DNA from: Adiantum capillus-veneris
Lineage: Eukaryota; Streptophyta; Polypodiopsida; Polypodiales; Pteridaceae
Length of the DNA: 60,000 nucleotides
Assembly (NCBI GenBank): GCA_014529385.2
Contig: CM043959.1
Location: 46,705,928 to 46,765,927 of the forward strand
Reading direction: 5' to 3'
Part shown: piece after piece, positions 22,031-33,760 of the stretch
How positions within the stretch are numbered: position 1 is the first letter of the stretch
How the letters are laid out: the number at the start of each line of letters is the position of its first letter
Program-made: the position numbers and the translations under genes
Notes under the pieces: generated by a model
Told to the model about the DNA's origin: nothing
The model's input: only the letters and a program-made list of their open reading frames with translations
The model's database searches: none

Positions 22031-22044
22031 TCGGAGGGGGAGAG
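22031..22044 (+). promoter_or_regulatory. Element C polypurine tract
   Basis: CGGAGGGGGAGAG directly precedes TGTTGATAG, the start of the 3' LTR. This is the expected primer for plus-strand DNA and fixes the LTR boundary. Confidence 0.75.
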
Positions 22045-23077
22045 TGTTGATAGGTCAACCTTTCAACAATGCTTCCACAAAGATTCCATGAAGATTCCTC
22101 AAAGATTCTCTAAAGATTCCAAATAATGATGCTTATGAAGTGATGAATACAAAGATGGATGCTGTAATGTGAAGATACAAGCTCATGGACATCATCGGAT
22201 ATCTCGTTATTATTATTTTGAGCCATTACGGCCACTTTTGTAATGTTTACGGGAACTTCATATTTTAAGTCGGCAATTGTATTTTGGCCACAGATGCTTG
22301 TTGGATGAGCGAAGCCAGCTCAGATTGCTGTAATTAAGGTCTATAGAAGCTTGGGACAAATCATGTCATTTTGGTTGGACATTAGGTTTTCTAAGGCTTA
22401 GTATATAAGCCAAAACCTAAAGCTTTGTAAAGGAGACTTCTAATAATCTAATCTTCTCTGTCGTTGGGAGACTGCGAGAGAGTGAGAGAGTGTGTGTGTA
22501 CGCTACAGGAGCTACGGTGGTCGGAATCATAAACGGAGAGTAGCAGTGTGTTGCCCACGAGGAGAGCTACGCGTTGATGCTTACATCACGCGCGTTCGAC
22601 TGTGTTTTGGCAGATTCACCCGCGAGCTACTTTTGGAGTTTCGGTGAGTAACTGTTGTCCGTTTTTGCATTTTAGCATATCCACGCGATCAGAGCGAGTA
22701 GAGCTACACATTAGACACTTTAGTTTTTGAAAACGTCGACCTGCAAAAACCGGCCAGACATCCTACGCGATTTCTGCACGGAGGGTATTGGGTAAGTTTT
22801 TTTGGTCACGGACCTTAGGGAGAGTGGCCTATTGGTGTTGATAGGATATCCCTCAAGTTTCGTAACGTTTCGAGAACGTCTAATGGGCTTTTGGCTTGCG
22901 GTAGCATCATAGGAGACTCTCACATTCACAGAACCGATGGCATGTAGATTTGATATCTCTGTAGGAAGTAGTCATTAGTCGGTCGAGTAGAGGTTGACAC
23001 CCTTTGCTTGCTTCCACGCGCCTGCGGGTCGAGCTTCGTCCTCAGTTGACATTATATGTTAGGCGAGTTCTCGCTAT
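22045..23077 (+). repeat. Element C 3' LTR (right end truncated)
   Basis: This 1033-bp LTR matches 5720-6274 plus 13094-13566. It holds the TATA box TATATAAG (22402-22409), a half palindrome at 22756 and the undisrupted CACTA target GTGTTTTGGCAG at 22602-22613. The terminal 32 bp seen at the 5' LTR are missing, and from 23078 the sequence is family A LTR and primer-site DNA. Confidence 0.9.
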
Positions 23078-24060
23078 TCAAGTGGGCACACACATCCACA
23101 TTGCCAAGACTACATAGAAGAAAACAAGAGTAGGAGGAAGAGAAGGGGGGAAGGAAAGAATTGGCACCAAAACGGGGAAATACATGGATAAATCTTGATT
23201 AAAAAGCTCTTTATAGGATCTTGAGTGCCACTCTATGGCCAGGTCAGGAACAAAAAGCCTCCTTGAGGTCTTATAGACAAGACTAGCTCCAAAACTCAAA
23301 AACGACGCCCCAAAATGATAAAAAAATCTTTCTTTATAGGGACTTCCACCCATTTTTGGGAACTCTCCTATCATTGGCCCCTTTGGATGCTTGATTTGGC
23401 AATTATTTGACAAGTTTGATGCTTCTTGGTTGGCCTTCTGCTTCTCTCTCCCATTCACTCTGATGAGCTTGGGGAGGAGGACACTAGCGCTAGTGCTAGT
23501 GCTCCATGATCCTCAATATAAAAGGGGGGAGGCCGCCAGATTGCATGCCCGCAAGAGCATGCCATGGCCACCACCAGGGAGAGCTCCCCTCTCTATCCCT
23601 TTGTGTCAAATGAAAGGACTATGTCGTAGGTAAAATACCCCATGTCTCTGATGAATTCCTTTGCATATGGGTCCATGGCCCTTGCCACATGGCATCAACT
23701 TGGGGACTTCGTCCTCCAACCTTCAAAAATTCCAAGTGGGACATTATAAAAAAACCTCCTTTTTTTTACCTCAACTTTTAGAGCCACCCATATTTTGCTC
23801 CATGGTCCAATTGACTCCCTATAAAAACACAGTGATAACATCTAGTTCATATCTAACTCTTCTAAGCCTACAAATGGATGCCATGAAGACAGAAAGAGAA
23901 ACATCAGATCCTCCCTTGTCATGATTGCCCGTCGACTTGGGTGGGGCGTATCTTGCCAATTTTAGCTCGGATCGATGAGCCATCAATTCCTACTAACTCC
24001 ACATGCTACAAACTACCCTCGCGAACCTTGGCAAGGCTGAGAGAACGTATAATAGGCAAA
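23078..24060 (-). mobile_element. A1 5' LTR fragment
   Basis: Family A LTR sequence. CACACACATCCACATTGCC near 23088 corresponds to CACACACATACACACTGTC near 57669, the purine-rich stretches after each agree in style, ACTAGCGCTAGTGCTAGTG (23484) matches the block near 58197, and 23830-24060 matches 2830-3050. It lies on the opposite side of element C from the A1 pol, so the two pieces are probably one old copy whose gag-protease-RT part is gone. A1-type homology stops near 24060. Confidence 0.55.
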
Positions 24061-25319
24061 TGTGCATGTAGCCAACATGGAAGAAGAGCACAATACTTTT
24101 TTGAGCATCGTACTTTGCACTCGAGGGGCCATTTTCATCGCGGAGGCTTCACCTTTCTCTCGAGGCAATGAAGGGGTCTACAAGATAGAGTTGGCATCCT
24201 CAGCGGGTCTCTTGCTCCTCTTCAAGAGGGTGTTCTCGTGGGGGTGGTAATACTCATCTTTATGCACAAAAATTGGTGTGAAGCACTAGAGGGATAAGTG
24301 AGCATGAAAGCGCCTAGAAAGAGGAAGGTAGGAAGGGAGTAGCAAGGAAGGTATGACTCCCACATCTAGGTCTTGGGGTTAGAGGAAGAAGGGAAATGTG
24401 AGAGGAAAATTAATGGGAGATGGAATAGGTGGATTAAATGGGAGGAGGACCCCAACTTTTTTTAATGATTACTCGCATGCATGTGAAAAATATACATAGA
24501 GCATAGTCCATAGGGTGAAATTTTTATCCCTTTTACAATTGAGAAGCACTAAAGTTTCCTCCTTCTCTTAGCTATTGGCGGTACCACCAAAAGGAAAAAG
24601 TGGTACCACATATATATAATTTCACCCCCATGTATTTCAACCAAAGACGAGCTTGATCAAGTGAAGGGTTCCATGCCTCTATCTGTACATCAATAGGATA
24701 CATGAGATCACTAAAGTGAGCTTTCACAAATGCAAAGAAAGGTGGAAGCATGCAATTGTATGGGTTAAAGTCTCATAATTTGTAGAAGATGCTACAGATA
24801 ATTCTTCATTGTTTATGTTGTCACTCCTTTAGTTTAATTTTTGAATTTTTTGTATGACTAAAACAGTATCTTTTCTTAATATTTTGACATTTTTCCCATA
24901 AGTATGTGCGTGTAAGCAAAGATATATGTTTAAAAAAAGTCATTTATAGTGATGGAAATGAAAGTATGCAACATGGCTTTTAAGGGTATTTAACTAAAAG
25001 ATTGTGAATTTTAAAACTTTTGGGAGGAGAAAGAATTAAAATACCTTTAGTAAAAGATTGAAAATTTTGAAAAACTTTGGGCCCAACTAAACTATTCAGA
25101 TGTTTAGTTAATGATGCAAAGTAATGGGCATGAAGGGAGATAGTTTGACTAAACTCACCCCTTCAAATTCCCAAACACTCAGTGAGAAAGTGCTCTATGG
25201 GTCTGCCCTGCACTTTGGTGTAGGGAGGCCACCAAATTTTCAAGGTCTCCATCGCCTAACAACAAAACGGGGCATTGTACTTGATGGAATGTTGCTCCTC
25301 CACAAAATAGAGGCACACG

Positions 25320-25367
<48 letters not shown>

Positions 25368-25805
25368 AGTTAAGACACAAACACCATAAATGCTCCTACC
25401 TGTCAACTCAGATCATATCACAAGCTCATTAAAGCCTTCAAACTAGAATACTCAGACAATAGGGGAGATGAATATATTTTGTGTGAGCTAGATAAGATCA
25501 AGAAAGGCAAGTTGTTGGTCAAAAGATATGGGCTAAAGCATGTATTGGTGGTCCAAAAAGTGGTGTCTTGGACACTACTTTGATAGAAACTTAAGGATCC
25601 CAATTTCATGTGTCCCGTATGAACATACCAACCATGCTGTATATCATTGGGAATCTTTTGACAAGGAGAATCCAAAATTGCAATACCCGCAAAATTTTGA
25701 TAAGATTTGAAAAAATCTTATTGTGACATTTTTTTTGCCAAGCCAACCACCAAAAAGTGAAATAGTGGTACCACCTATACATGCTTTCACCCATCTGTGA
25801 AAAAG
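24061..25805 (+). other. Unassigned repeat-like DNA, no gene
   Basis: I see no convincing gene. A (CT)n tract lies at 25320-25365. An 8-bp inverted repeat GGTACCAC/GTGGTACC at 24580-24607 has a degenerate relative near 25748-25780, which may mark ends of a small element. Element D's 5' LTR and leader should lie in this stretch, but no boundary can be placed. Confidence 0.4.
25320..25365 (+). repeat. (CT)n microsatellite
   Basis: About 46 bp of CT repeat in the unassigned stretch before element D. Confidence 0.9.
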
Positions 25806-25809
25806 ATAA

Positions 25810-26640
25810 AAGAACTAACCAATCAACTACAAGAACCTCCCTCAAAGAACAGGATGAGAGCTTGGTTCTTGAATGTCTTTAAGAGTAGGAAGCTACAAGA
25901 GTAAGAAGTATCAGCACCAACAAGGAAATTCAATGACCTGGTACAGAGAGCATTGAAGTTGGAACAACAAGCAGAAAAGGAAAAGTGGCATAGAAGAAGA
26001 CAACCCAGTGATGATGAATCATCTACTGAAGAAAGTTCAGAATCCAGATCTAGCTTCAATTCTTTTGAAAGTGAAAGAGAGGAAAATAGTAAAACTAAGA
26101 AAGGGGCTTGGACCAAGAAGATTGAAGAAATTTATAAGCAAATCTCGAGATAGCCATAAGAAGAACTTCAGTGAGGAAAACAGAAATATGGTGTTCTAAG
26201 TGCAGGTCAAAGGACCACATGTCAAATGAGTGTTCCCAATGCACATATTACAAGGCCTTTGGTCATGTATGGAGCAATTGTAGAATTCGGATTTATCACT
26301 TCAAAAAGGGAAAGGGCCTGTTAATGATTTCCCTCACAAATCCAAAAGCACCCAAGGCAGATGGAGCCAGTGGGACTAGAGAAAATGAAGATACTACAGG
26401 CACTGGAGGAGGTAGGGGATGCTACCAGAATGGAACTAGAAGGGGTAGAGGCAGGGGAGATTTTTCTAAAAGAAATATGAACTGCTACACTTGTGGCAAG
26501 TATGGCCACTTTACATCTTAGTGTCCAATTTTACCAAAGCCAGAGGTAGTTGACCAGAAACTGCCATAACCAGTACCTGTAAGAGTGGTCACAAGAAGCA
26601 GAGGAGTGGTGATTAAAGAAATTCCCACTGAACAAGATAG
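25810..26640 (+). pseudogene. Element D gag C-terminal part with three zinc knuckles
   Basis: An acidic serine-rich linker (DDESSTEESSESRSSFNSFE near 26010) is followed by three successive knuckle motifs: CSKCRSKDHMSNEC (a proper CX2CX4HX4C), CTYYKAFGHVWSNC (second cysteine now tyrosine) and CYTCGKYGHFTS with a TAG inside the last spacing before the final cysteine, near 26520. A glycine-arginine-rich stretch (near 26400-26460) lies between the second and third. In the family these bind element RNA. The frame is split at about 26150 and 26521. The capsid part upstream of 25810 is not recognisable. Confidence 0.75.
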
Positions 26641-27329
26641 TCAAACTATTGAGGCCAAAAAGAACAGCAGAGGAAAGGGTGGAAGGCTAAGGGTAAAGAA
26701 AAGATAGTAGATGAATGGCAAGAACAAAGGGAGCTTGCAACAAAAATCATTGAAAATCTATCAAGGAAGCTTCCAGAACAACCAAAAATTTTAGATGCTC
26801 GTACCATTCACAAAATACCAGCTCAGCCTTGAGAATCAAAACTGGAGAAGGTAGCAGATAGAATAGACGAGTCTATGATTGCTGCAATATAGAGTTTAAG
26901 AGAAGAATCAAGGCAAGTGAGAGCAGACTTGGCCGAGGCTGGACATATTGGCCTGGAAAAGAATCAGGTGGACTCATCACAGAGCCAGCCAATAGCTACA
27001 AGAAAACCAATAGAGTGGAACTATGAGGATTCTTAGGACAAGTCTTCTAGTTTGGATAGCAAGAGCTTGGGCAATGAGCATGATGAGATATATGTCAAGA
27101 TCTATGATCGGATTCAGAAATTATTGTAGAGATGGATGGCATTTGACCCACATTTCCTGAGGTGGCCAAATTTATCAGACAAAAGAGAAAAGTTGAAGCA
27201 CAAGCCAGAACAATGGATTTGGCAGCTACTATCAGAGATGATGAGGTTCTAGAAATCCAAATAGACTTTAAGCTCAAAAAACAATGGGAACCATTATTTG
27301 GTGTTATTTTGGATGGGAAGCGCGAGTGA

Positions 27330-27706
27330 ATATTCTTGGCAAGCATATTTGACAAAAGCTAGGAGTAGCCGAGATGAAGCCAGCTCCATTCAGAATAAGG
27401 ATGGTAGATCACAATGTGGTCCAAGCCACTAATCTCATTGAAAACATGCAAATAAGGATGGGAAAAGAGAAATTTGAAACCAGTTTCTTGGTGTTGGATG
27501 TCCAAGGGGCTTATGGAATGCCATTGGGAAGGCCATGGCTCAAAACGATGAGGGACGTACATGATTATGCAAACCAAACATTGATTATTGAAAGTTCCAG
27601 CATGAGAATAATGCTCAAGATAGATAACACAAGATCATGGAAGAAAGCATTAAGACCAGAAGAGCTTTGTAAGAAGTATGGTACAAAAAGATCGAGAGGA
27701 TGTTAG
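27330..27706 (+). pseudogene. Element D protease remnant
   Basis: ARVNILGKHI followed by a TGA near 27350, then an open stretch from 27374 with LGRPWLKTMRDVHDYANQTLII, the C-terminal signature of plant gypsy proteases. The catalytic D-T/S-G cannot be read: the residues before ARVNIL are GWE, so the aspartate has been lost or the frame is damaged. The role would be cleavage of the gag-pol precursor. Confidence 0.65.
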
Positions 27707-28124
27707 CCTCCATGAATATCTTCCCTTTAATAGAGATCGACATCAGTGCAGTGCTAATGGACAAATATCAAGCTCAACGATAGAAACAACAATACCCCGA
27801 TCAGTTCACTAAAGTAAATACTGGGGAGAGATCAATCTAGATAGATGGTAGAGAACCAGACTAGTTTGTACCATGAAAACTTAATGGAAAAAAGTAGAAC
27901 CCAGTTCAATGGATCATTAAGAGTCGAATTAATAAATTCTAGTAGTACCACAACAAGATCTTTAGAATGATCTCTTGGAAGTAAAAAACCCATTATGCTG
28001 CGGGTATTTGAACAGACAAGAAAGCTCAATTATGGCTAAGAGAAAAGGAGGTGGATCAAATTGGTTGCTTCCAGACAATCAAGAACTTGAAGAATGGAAT
28101 CTCAACTTAGAGGAGTAACCAAGA

Positions 28125-29360
28125 ATGATTAAAATCAACAAACATCTAAAGCCGGAGATTAAGGGAAAGGCCAAAGCATTGTTCCATAAGTATAGAGACC
28201 CATTTTCTTGGGAACATACGGATCTGAAGGGAGTGGATCCTGAAGTATGCCAGCATCACATACCACTGAAACCTAATGCCAGACCAATAAGACTGCAAAG
28301 ATACAGAATGAATTCTAATTATGCAAAGAAGGTCAAGGAGGAGATTGATAATTTGCTTAAGGTAGAATTCATTATGGAGGTAGCAAGCAACAACTGGTTA
28401 TTTCCTTTAGTGGTAGTCCCAAAGAAGAACTGCAAGCTTAGAATCTGTGTTGACTATAGAAAATTCAATGCCCAGACTATAAAAGACCCCTTTCCATTGC
28501 CATTTGCATATACGATGCTGGAAAAAATTGCAAGCCAAGAGATGTATAGCTTTATGGATGGCCATAGTGGCTATAACCAGCTGAAGATTGCACCAAAAGA
28601 TAGAGCAAAAATGACATTTATAATTAAGTGGGGAGCATTTATGTATCTCATAATGCCATTCGGACTTTGTAATGCTCCAACTACCTTCAAAGGTGTATGA
28701 TGGAAATCTTTAGTGAGTTTCTGCATAAATTTCTAGCCATCTTCGTGGATGATTTCACTATAATTTCCACAGAAGAGATGCACATATGTTTTTTGAAAGG
28801 TGCAGGGAGAAAAGCATTCAAGTCTATGTTTATGGTCTAGAAAGGTTAGTTACTAGGACACATTGTTTCAAGAAATGGCATTGAAATGGTTGAGGATAAG
28901 AGCACCAACTATGGTTTTAGAATTGAGTTCATTCTTGGGGTACACTAATTTTTATCAAAGATTTGTTCACATGTTTGCAGCTAAAGCCTTACACCTTTAT
29001 GAGCTCACAAAGAAAGGAACTAAATACATATAGACTGAAGAATGTGAAAGAAACTTTCAATGCTTGAAAGATACGATTAGCAGGAAGCTAGTTCTTGGCC
29101 AACCCAATTGGGATATTATCTTTCATGTACATTTTGATGCTTTAGGAATGATGATGGGTGATATATTGGCTCAACCTGATGGGAAGACAGAACACCTAGT
29201 CTACTTTGCCAATTATTGTAGATTTAGTTTAGCTGAACAAGGATATTCAACAACAAAAAGAGAGGCAATGCGAATGGTGTTTAGTGCAACCAAGTTTAGA
29301 CATTACCTATTAGGGAAATTATTTCAGTTTTATGTTGATCATCAGGCTTTATTTTTTTGA
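28125..29360 (+). pseudogene. Element D reverse transcriptase and RNase H
   Basis: The open frame 28125-28700 holds the fingers and palm (VVVPKKNCKLRICVDYRKFN, PFPLPF, YSFMDGHSGYNQLKIAP, MPFGLCNAPTTF). An apparent one-base loss near 28686 shifts the frame. The catalytic FVDD follows in the new phase at about 28743-28754. RNase H lies at 29064-29360 (VHFDALGMMMGDILAQ, then YSTTKREAMRMVFSATKFRHYLLG). The original enzyme copied element RNA into DNA. The palm aspartates are present but separated by the shift, and further stops lie at 28840-29040. Confidence 0.85.
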
Positions 29361-29589
29361 TTAATAAGGTGATCATACAAGGAAGATTGATCATGTGGAT
29401 GATGTTCTTAATTTAAAATTTTCCACAAACCAAAAAAGTCACATTGTGGAGTTGAATTTCTTTCAAGAAGCAATGAAGGTTACTATGAAACACCCTTAAG
29501 AGATGAACCAGTGGATGTTGAACTATTTCAAAGCACAGTTGAGAAAGAGCCAAACCCAGAATGGCAAGAAGTATATGATCTCCTTCATT

Positions 29590-30600
29590 TACTGACCTAG
29601 AATCCCTAGAAGATTGGCCTCAGAACAAGAAAAAGACATTGATCATCCAAAGTCTGAAGTTCACCATTATTGCAGGAGCGCTTTATAGATTTGGAATTGA
29701 TGGAGTAATTTGGCATTGTGTACCTTTAAAAGGACGAATGCAAGTCATCATTGAAGCACATTATGGTGATTTTGGAGGTCATTTTTCAGTTGACATCACA
29801 TACAAGAAAATCCTTCAAGCAGGATTATGGTGGCAGTTGATGATAGCTAATGTCAAAACATTTTGTAAGACTTGTGACATCTGCCAAAGGATGGGTAGAA
29901 CTATAACAGCTGACATGACACCACTAACTCGAGTTCTACCATTAGGAATCTTTATGAAGTGGGGACTTGACTTCTTTGGATCATTCAAAAAGATAACTCC
30001 CAGAAAGAACAAGTATATCATTATTGCTACCTGCTATGTCAACAAACGGGTGGAGGCAAAGCTCTAACAAATAACACTACTAAGTCAACTGCTTCCTTCC
30101 TTTGTGAAAATATAATGTGGAGATATGGTTGTCTCATTGTTTGAGATAGTGTCAGACCAGGGCAATAATTTCATAAATGACACGATGGAAATTCTCATGG
30201 AAATGTTTTCAATAAAAAACAGGAAGTCAATACCAAATTATCCCAGATGCAATGGTCAGGCTAAAAATAGTAGTAAAACCATCAACACTATTCTTACAAA
30301 AATTGTTTAGACGGAGCCACACCACTCGGATACCATACTTCAGACAGTATTATGGGCCTACCAAACTGATTACAAAGTCACGACGGAAATTACTCCATTT
30401 AAACTGGTTTATGGCACATAAGCAATTGTACCTATGGAATTTGTGATTCCAAGCTTAACATTGGCTGTTTAATATGGAATGGATTTCAATAAGAACTTGA
30501 AGCAACGACTGGGTGATCTATTATAGCTAGATAATATCTGACAGAGGGCTACTCTGGAACAAGAAGTGGTACAACAAAGGCAAAGAATTGGCATGATAGT
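29590..30600 (+). pseudogene. Element D integrase
   Basis: The zinc domain HYGDFGGH...CKTCDIC is intact at 29758-29884. The core carries WGLDFFG (first aspartate, near 29964) and SDQGNNF (second, near 30157). The third acidic residue, normally the E of GQVE or GQAE, reads K in GQAKNSSKT near 30262, so strand transfer should be lost even apart from stops near 30067 and 30310. A C-terminal segment resembling RYWHD.RIK lies near 30575-30610 in another phase. Confidence 0.8.
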
Positions 30601-30700
30601 AGGATCAAGGTGAGAGAGATGCAAGAATAGAAGGGGTTCTAGTGGAGTTAGAACTCGAAGGAGAACCATAACCAAAACCAAAAGGGAAACTACTGGATTT

Positions 30701-32849
30701 GTTTTATGTCAGTTCAATGAAGGAACTGGTATCAATGAAATACTTAGTAGTCAGCCATCCGATGAATCTAGCGAAGGAATTAGTACCAATCATCCAATCA
30801 ATCCAGTTCAAAACAAATAAACCAGTTAAAAGTCCCAGCCAATTTTAAGTGAAGAATGAGACGAATCCCAAAGCGAATCTCTCTAGTAACGATTAAACAG
30901 ACAAACCAATGCATGTTCAACATGTCACAAGTAGAGCATAGAGACTAAGGGCGGTCAGCTAGTGGAGCATTCATGGCAAGGATACATATAACTATGCGAT
31001 GGGTTTGCCCATCCACATTTTACTTACAACCCTCAGAGCCACTTGCTCCGCCACCTACAAAGAGTGTGTCCGACCCCTAACAACCTACTGATAGCCATTT
31101 TTTGGCTCTCCGTAATTGCCATAGTGAGTTAACTCACCCTATCAAATCACTCAAACATTTTGGTTATCCCTACCATTTCACTGTACATAGGCGTGTGTGA
31201 GTTAGGGGACTTTTCCCATATCTTCTTAAAAACCCTTAATTAGCTAGTCACTAGGTTAGTTGAGCCAAAAAAATAAAAAATAAAATAAAAAATATAAGTA
31301 TATTATGGCCCATTTGTGTGTAAATATTTCATTGTATATAGGGCCTAAATAAAAGGGATTTTCATAATTATTTTGATATTTATTTAAATATTTCTACCTA
31401 TGGTGTGTTATTTATGCTATGTACATTGACTCACCATTACTATATTTTTTCTTACCATTTTGCATACTCTTTATTCCATATAAAAATAAGTCCATGCAAG
31501 CTTCTCTTATTTTTGGTGTAACTCCATCCCAACAAAAATCCAAAAAAACTAGTTTATTTATGTGTATATTTTTTCACTATTGTCATTTTTCCTTCCTACA
31601 TCTATTCTCTATTACTCTCATAAATTAGACCACCAAAAACATTCATCTTTTTATGGTAGACTTATAATGAGAGAGATTTCTTTTGACCCCTTTATATTTT
31701 TTCCACCTATATTATTTATATTTGACATGTATATATATTTTTAGACCCCTCAATATTTGATTTTCTTAGTTGTACTATTCACTTATATCATGATCTCAAC
31801 AATATCTTCAATTATAGACCTACCAAATAAGGTCAAGGGAATGTGGCATGCATGCATGCACCATGGGGAGCTCACTCTTGGAGGTATTCAAAAGAATCAT
31901 CCAAAGAAGGACCTCACAAGGACCTTGTGGAGTGGGAAAAACAGTCGGTTTTGCTGAATTTTTAAAGATCACATGCTCCCCGAATTTGAAATGGTGATAC
32001 AAACAAAAGTTGTGGCTCGTGAGCTGAACTTTCACCTCAAATGTTTTCATATTTTTTTGAGCTACGAGCTGTGAGCTATGATTTTATTGGTGGACCCTAG
32101 TTTGCCCATGCTATGCAGCCACACTCCCTCTTCCACTTTATCATTTTCCTCTTTCACACACACTCCTCCCTCTCCTTCCCACTCCCAAACGTGCAACTCC
32201 CATGTCCTAATTCACCCTCTTCACCAATGCCACTTCTCTCACACCTCCATAGCCTTCATCCTCCATTTCTACACCCTAGGTGTCCCCCTTTCTCTCTACA
32301 TATATGTCCATATTACCATACTCTCTTCAGCTTTGTAAAGAACTTCAAAAAATCAGCAAAAATCCAAGTTTAACCTTTGCAAATGAAGGCTTTATCATGA
32401 ATTTTTCAAGGTTTGAAGATAACATAGCTTCATCGACACGCGTTACTTCGCCATGCTGACCGCTTCTTCTACCGGTGCTGTAAAGAGGTGAATGTCAACT
32501 TCTCCAAGCTTCAACCTTGCTTTACAAGCTTATCCCTTCTCTAACTTTTCTCATCATATATCTCACCATTTGGTGAATGATTTTGTACATATTTTGTAGT
32601 GATAATTACTAACTACTAACCACTAACCTTATTGTAAAATGCACCCTCTACTAGAGTAGGCACTCCCAAATTATTCACTCAATCCCTCTCTCCTTTCATC
32701 CTCAATAATTCTCTTCCCTTGAGCCCACATCCATGTGACTCAAAGGACAAGAGAGACCCACCCTCATTTAAAAAAATAAAATATGTACAATCTTTTATTT
32801 CTTCAAATAAACTTGATTAGGTCTAATCCTAATTGGGGCTTCTAAAACC
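30701..32849 (+). other. AT-rich unassigned DNA, probably LTR sequence of E1
   Basis: No gene is seen. A very AT-rich segment (31240-31760) is followed by pyrimidine-rich DNA (32110-32330). It leads into the TATA box at 32850 and primer site at 33688, so at least its right part may be U3 of the E1 LTR. ORFs here are low-complexity by-products. Confidence 0.4.
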
Positions 32850-32857
32850 TATAAATA
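32850..32857 (+). promoter_or_regulatory. TATA box of E1 LTR
   Basis: TATAAATA followed by GAGGCCTTCTCTCCC, about 830 bp before the E1 primer site. The E2 unit has the analogous TATAAAAGGAGGCCTCCTC at 34769. The parallel suggests a conserved LTR core promoter. Confidence 0.5.
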
Positions 32858-33687
32858 GAGGCCTTCTCTCCCTTGTGAATCCCATGATCACACTACACCA
32901 CACCATTCTCAACACATAACACACCACTCTTCAAGCCTAGTTGTGTAGAGTGTGTGCATTGTGAGTGCTCTATTCCATCACTACACATAGGTGCATGGAG
33001 AAGCTTGAAGTTAGTTATGCCATCTAGAGGAGTGAAGTGATACTATACTCTGCAATCACACTTGTAGCCTACTCTTGTCCATAAATAAGATTCATAGTTT
33101 TATGTGCAATTGTATGCTGCAACTACGACTCTTCTCTCCAAATTGACTTGATAAGTTGGCTAATCAGGTGGTTGAAGGTATATTGTCCTTGAAGTTTGTT
33201 GTGCCATTTCATGCTTGGTGGTTTGAGGGCTTGTTGAATTGTTTGCCTACAAGGTCAATTGTAAGAGGGTGCTTGGTGAGAGGGCTCCCGTGACCCTAAG
33301 ACAATTTGTGTATTGGCAACAAGGTCAAGTTTTGTGCTGTCTCTCTATTTCTCATCGAGCTTTGTGTGCATTTAGTCTTTAAGGCTAAGACTGAGTTGCT
33401 CAAGTTGATTTGTGCTCTTTACCTCTCTCTGGCATGGTGAATGTTTGTGTTTGGTGTGTGTGGCTATCTTGCATTCCCCTCTCATTGTGCGTTTGAGTAC
33501 AAGGAGATATCACGTGCGTCCTAGTTCGCATCTACAACTAGGTGGTGCCTCTTTTCTTGTTTGGTTTCTGGCTGTGGGTTGTTGTTGTCTCTGATTGTGC
33601 TTGCCCCGACCCCAATTGAGCAGCACGGGAGCCTCGAAGGGTGTTTAGAGGCCACTCTTCTTGTTGCCCGCCCTGGACCGCCTCAAA

Positions 33688-33706
33688 TTGGTGCCCCCAC
33701 TGAGGA
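33688..33706 (+). promoter_or_regulatory. E1 primer binding site candidate
   Basis: TTGGTGCCCCCACTGAGGA closely matches TTGGTACCCCCAATGAGGA at 35259-35277 although the flanking sequence is strongly diverged. A TTGG start and a following gag frame are as expected for a primer site. The tRNA is not assigned. Confidence 0.5.
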
Positions 33707-33760
33707 CGGCTTGTATATGTTTTGTGTAGGCTCAACCTTTAGCATAATCAAGTAGCTTGC

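Larger units (their letters stand above)
5720..23077 (+). mobile_element. Element C: non-autonomous LTR retrotransposon interrupted by CACTA
   Basis: The two LTRs are 5720-6274 plus 13094-13598 (split by CACTA) and 22045-23077. Between them lie a tRNA-Asp-type primer site (13600-13617), a leader with an array of 24-bp palindromes, a broken frame with gag-like and protease-like parts (16823-20817) and a polypurine tract (22031-22044). No reverse transcriptase, RNase H or integrase is visible in the 8.4 kb interior, so it would depend on enzymes from another element. The LTRs look about 95% identical over the stretch I compared (5720-5900 against 22054-22235). The outer tips are missing: about 9 bp at the left and 32 bp at the right, judged by the other LTR. 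I find no target duplication. Confidence 0.85.
25806..30700 (+). mobile_element. Element D: decayed Ty3/gypsy retrotransposon
   Basis: Gag, protease, reverse transcriptase, RNase H and integrase pieces follow one another on the plus strand, with integrase last, the order of Ty3/gypsy. Stops and frameshifts occur every few hundred bases. No LTR pair was recognised on either side, so these limits are those of the coding remnant. The integrase C-terminal part shows no chromodomain that I can see. Confidence 0.85.

Noticed and set aside
24580-25800. A small element bounded by GGTACCAC/GTGGTACC words
   Set aside because: The two occurrences are short and degenerate and I could not find termini or a target duplication.
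32078-32373. Overlapping Pro/Ser/His-rich ORFs
   Set aside because: Pyrimidine-rich low-complexity DNA in a probable LTR; two overlapping frames look equally good, so neither is supported.
33412-33755. Plus and minus ORFs before the E1 primer site
   Set aside because: They lie in the LTR/U5 part of E1 and lack motifs.
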